From an uncultured Phycisphaerales bacterium (lineage in GTDB: Bacteria > Planctomycetota > Phycisphaerae > WQYP01), in assembly GCA_903868035.1 (NCBI GenBank), contig CAIPTQ010000193.1, forward strand, positions 1 to 23,507: a DNA stretch of 23,507 nucleotides, written 5' to 3'. The notes under the pieces are model-generated. The model was not told where the DNA came from and searched no databases. It worked only from the letters and a program-made list of their open reading frames with translations. Numbering within the stretch: the first letter of the stretch is position 1; each line of letters starts with the position of its first letter. Positions 22,140-23,507 of this stretch are shown in pieces. The translations under genes and the position numbers were made by a program.

Positions 22140-22262
22140 ATGGCGCACCGTAAAAACACAAAAAACCAAGCAAAACAGGTAAAAACTGACGCTGCGCGCA
22201 GAAAAAATCGCAGGACTCGGTTTCGCGAATTATGCCTGAAAACCATGGTGGTTATTGGGTGA
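22140..22262 (+). CDS. Possible 40-residue basic peptide
   Basis: An ATG at 22140 opens 40 codons: MAHRKNTKNQAKQVKTDAAR, then RKNRRTRFRELCLKTMVVIG. It is very rich in Lys, Arg and Asn and uses AAA codons, unlike neighbouring genes. There is no Shine-Dalgarno site, and the A-tracts may instead be there for DNA curvature. It could be a tiny nucleic-acid-binding protein or chance. Confidence 0.25.
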   Translation: MAHRKNTKNQAKQVKTDAARRKNRRTRFRELCLKTMVVIG

Positions 22263-22284
22263 AATGGATTCAGGGCGCGGAAAA

Positions 22285-22375
22285 AAGTCAACCAAAGTTG
22301 ACCAAAGTCGACACTAAGTTGACATCAAGTGGACACAAGTTGACGTAAGGCGGGCGGAAGATGACAGAAGTTGAC
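22285..22375 (+). repeat. Nine-unit AAGTTGAC octamer array at helical pitch
   Basis: Units start at 22285, 22295, 22305, 22316, 22327, 22337, 22347, 22358 and 22368, that is every 10 or 11 bp. Four are exact AAGTTGAC. Three differ by one base (AAGTCGAC, AAGTGGAC, AAGATGAC), one by two (AAGTCAAC), and the seventh is degenerate (AAGGCGGG). All point the same way, and spacers of 2-3 bp vary in sequence. No gene covers it. This looks like a multi-site protein-binding array on one face of the helix. Confidence 0.8.
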
Positions 22376-22799
22376 GCCGATTTTGGGGGAGGGTGCGAGC
22401 CAGTGGGGAGCCGAATAGTAATCTGGGCAATCTGTAACGATTGCGCGGGGGAGGGGCGGTGCTGGCGCGGGGGATATTCTCGGACGCGGCGTTGCGATTC
22501 CGCGGGTACGCGGCGCGAGTCCCTTATCGGACGCGGTCAAACCACTGTCAAATAAGGCGATTCTGCATTACAAGGCACATTCGCGCGTCCGTTGAAGTTT
22601 TATACAAAACTCGTCCGATAGCTTGGAGTCGCTTGCATGTGCCAGCGTCCCGGGCGGCTTGAGGCCGCGGGCGCGGCATGCGTGGCGGAAGAGAATGTGG
22701 GGTGGTATCGACGGTGGAACCGTTGCTCGATTTTGTCCGGTGGAACCGGCGGCACAGGCGCGGCATGCGCCGGTGCAGCTCTTTCACGAGGAGACTGCC
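22376..22799. other. Non-coding region with three inverted repeats
   Basis: Nothing here looks coding. It contains GCAATC-N6-GATTGC (22427-22444), TATCGGACG (22525-22533) inverted at 22612-22620, and AGTTTT-ATAC-AAAACT (22596-22611), which adjoins the second arm. These are candidate operators upstream of the small protein gene. No promoter with both boxes was found. Confidence 0.4.
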
Positions 22800-22988
22800 A
22801 TGAGCAAGGGCGAACTGATCGAAGCCATCCGGCGGTTCAACCGGACCGTGTCGCAGGAATTTCTGGCGCGATTTGGCGAGGAGGACCTCAAGGCGTACCT
22901 GGAGCGCATCTGCAACACCGCGCCCCCGGCGCCCGCCGCCCGTTTGCGCGCCACGGTGGATGCCCAGGCGGCCTTGAATGTTGCGTAG
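22800..22988 (+). CDS. Small helical protein of 62 residues
   Basis: The sequence runs MSKGELIEAIRRFNRTVSQE, then FLARFGEEDLKAYLERICNT, then an Ala/Pro-rich end (APPAPAARLRATVDAQAALN). The first 40 residues look like two or three amphipathic helices. Small proteins of this pattern (start like MSK-x-x-L-I-x-A-I-R, then E-F-L-x-x-F-x-x-x-x-L-x-x-Y-L) seem familiar from Planctomycetota, but I know no function. GAGGAG lies about 6 nt before the ATG, and a strong terminator follows 16 bp after the stop, so it is a complete single-gene transcript unit. A longer frame back to 22623 is open by chance. Confidence 0.7.
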   Translation: MSKGELIEAIRRFNRTVSQEFLARFGEEDLKAYLERICNTAPPAPAARLRATVDAQAALNVA

Positions 22989-23004
22989 TGTTTCGTCCGG
23001 CGGG

Positions 23005-23038
23005 GGATCGGCTTGCAGGCAGGCCGATCCTCTTTTTT
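23005..23038 (+). terminator. Intrinsic terminator
   Basis: GGATCGGC (23005-23012) pairs with GCCGATCC (23023-23030), and the stem can be extended inward by a few pairs. TCTTTTTT follows at once. It ends the 62-residue protein gene. Confidence 0.88.
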
Positions 23039-23050
23039 AGTGGTCAGTGG
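23039..23050. repeat. AGTGGTCAGTGG repeat, inverted copy of 12154-12165
   Basis: The reverse complement, CCACTGACCACT, is identical to 12154-12165. Both copies lie just after gene ends, which suggests a dispersed short repeat family. Confidence 0.5.
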
Positions 23051-23155
23051 GCAGTTGGCGGCGTCGCGGTGAGCAGCGGGGTAGAACGGCTTGGAGCCGT
23101 CTTTACTGGTCCACCCGCTGTTCTCCGGGGCGCCGACAAGGGGGAGGGGGAAGTG

Positions 23156-23208
23156 CCAATGATCAATGACACCAATGACCAATGGCCAATGACACCAATG
23201 ACCAATGA
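23156..23208. repeat. CCAATGA-type tandem repeats
   Basis: Seven CAATG cores occur in about 50 bp with spacers of 2 or 4 bp. A 21-bp block is present twice (23164-23184 and 23187-23207) without mismatch. It lies 120 bp before rex, upstream of its promoter. Confidence 0.75.
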
Positions 23209-23233
23209 ATGGACGATTATCCGCCGCTGTTAC

Positions 23234-23262
23234 TTGACGCTTCTGGCCGGAGATTTTACAGT
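23234..23262 (+). promoter_or_regulatory. Candidate rex promoter
   Basis: TTGACG (23234-23239) and TACAGT (23257-23262) are spaced 17 bp, giving a leader of about 60 nt before the rex ATG. No Rex-type operator (TTGTGAA-N4-TTCACAA) was found around it, so autoregulation by the usual site is not supported. Confidence 0.55.
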
Positions 23263-23328
23263 GCCTGCGCTGGTCAATTCAGCAGGCGGTCAGGAAGCGA
23301 CTATCGGCGTCTCACGCGGGTGGGTTTC

Positions 23329-23507
23329 ATGAAGTTTGAGGACATTCCCGCACCGGCGGTATTCCGGCTGAGCTTTTATCTGCGCCAACTGGAGGTTTTC
23401 CAGCGGGCGGAGAAGCACACGATTTCGTCCAAGCAGTTGGGGGACGCGCTGGGGTACACCGACGCGCAGGTGCGGAAGGATCTGGCGTACTTCGGGCAGT
23501 TCGGGCA
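23329..23507 (+). CDS. rex: Redox-sensing transcriptional repressor Rex, N-terminal part (runs off the right edge)
   Basis: The first 59 residues form the winged-helix DNA-binding domain of Rex: IPAPAVFRLSFYLRQLEVFQ, then TISSKQLGDALGYTDAQVRK and DLAYFGQFG. The SSKQLGDALGYTDAQVRKDL recognition helix region is strongly diagnostic. Rex represses fermentation and respiration genes and leaves DNA when NADH rises; its Rossmann domain lies beyond the window. The ATG gives the normal family N-terminus (MKFEDIPAPAV). The upstream ribosome site is weak (GGGTGGG). Confidence 0.92.
   Translation, partial: MKFEDIPAPAVFRLSFYLRQLEVFQRAEKHTISSKQLGDALGYTDAQVRKDLAYFGQFG

Noticed and set aside
22319..22347. 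TTGACA inside the octamer array as a -35 box
   Set aside because: No -10-like hexamer lies 16-18 bp downstream; the match comes from the repeat word itself.
23156..23208. CRISPR array
   Set aside because: Units are 7 bp to 21 bp with no unique spacers and no cas gene nearby.
22637..23332. 231-codon plus-strand frame over the small protein gene and terminator
   Set aside because: It runs through a strong intrinsic terminator and tandem repeats; composition is Gly/Arg/Ala-rich without motifs.

Overview
The window reads as bacterial chromosome with high GC content. Several traits together point to Planctomycetota, probably a Phycisphaerae-like lineage. These are two ECF sigma factor/membrane anti-sigma pairs, a Thr/Pro/Arg-rich low-complexity linker in two envelope proteins (short TRPAT or TRG units), a secretin-N/STN-like secreted protein, a Rex repressor and a 62-residue helical small protein. 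This placement is an inference from gene style, not from a marker gene. No plasmid, phage or transposase gene was seen.

Layout. Positions 1-2310 (minus strand) hold an apparent operon: a small two-helix membrane protein, a sodium:solute symporter of the ActP-like type and the start of a sensor histidine kinase cut by the window edge. Positions 2388-3138 carry a higBA-type toxin-antitoxin pair whose toxin has a one-base frameshift. murI and an argD-like aminotransferase follow on the minus strand (3139-5316). A lower-GC stretch (5439-7713, minus) encodes a Dam-class adenine methylase, an unknown 136-residue protein and an unknown 319-residue protein with a GIY-YIG-like C-terminus. This could be an undescribed modification or defence cassette. 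rsfS (7824-8669) has a long acidic and then lysine-rich tail. From 8772 to 12943 there are an unknown exported membrane protein, an STN-like exported protein, a small membrane protein and pspA. Positions 13421-15623 hold ECF sigma/anti-sigma pair one. A tRNA-Arg(CCG) with its own promoter (15820-15938) sits 25 bp ahead of an O-GlcNAc-transferase-like TPR glycosyltransferase. An alpha/beta hydrolase and a CrtC-like hydratase lie on the opposite strand (18140-20183). Positions 20447-22122 hold ECF sigma/FecR-like pair two. The last 1.4 kb is mostly non-coding. It has curved-DNA-like A-tracts, a nine-unit octamer array at helical pitch, a small protein gene with a strong terminator, heptamer-type repeats and the start of rex.

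How the parts work together. Much of the window is about sensing the envelope and surroundings: transporter plus kinase, two sigma/anti-sigma modules, PspA, and Rex for NADH/NAD+ balance. Cell-wall and amino-acid supply is represented by MurI and ArgD, and translation control by RsfS. Several genes have a -10 hexamer only 6-9 nt before the ATG, which suggests leaderless transcripts, while others have clear Shine-Dalgarno sites.

The strongest unexplained signal is the AAGTTGAC array at 22285-22375. All calls come from reading the sequence alone; no database search was run.
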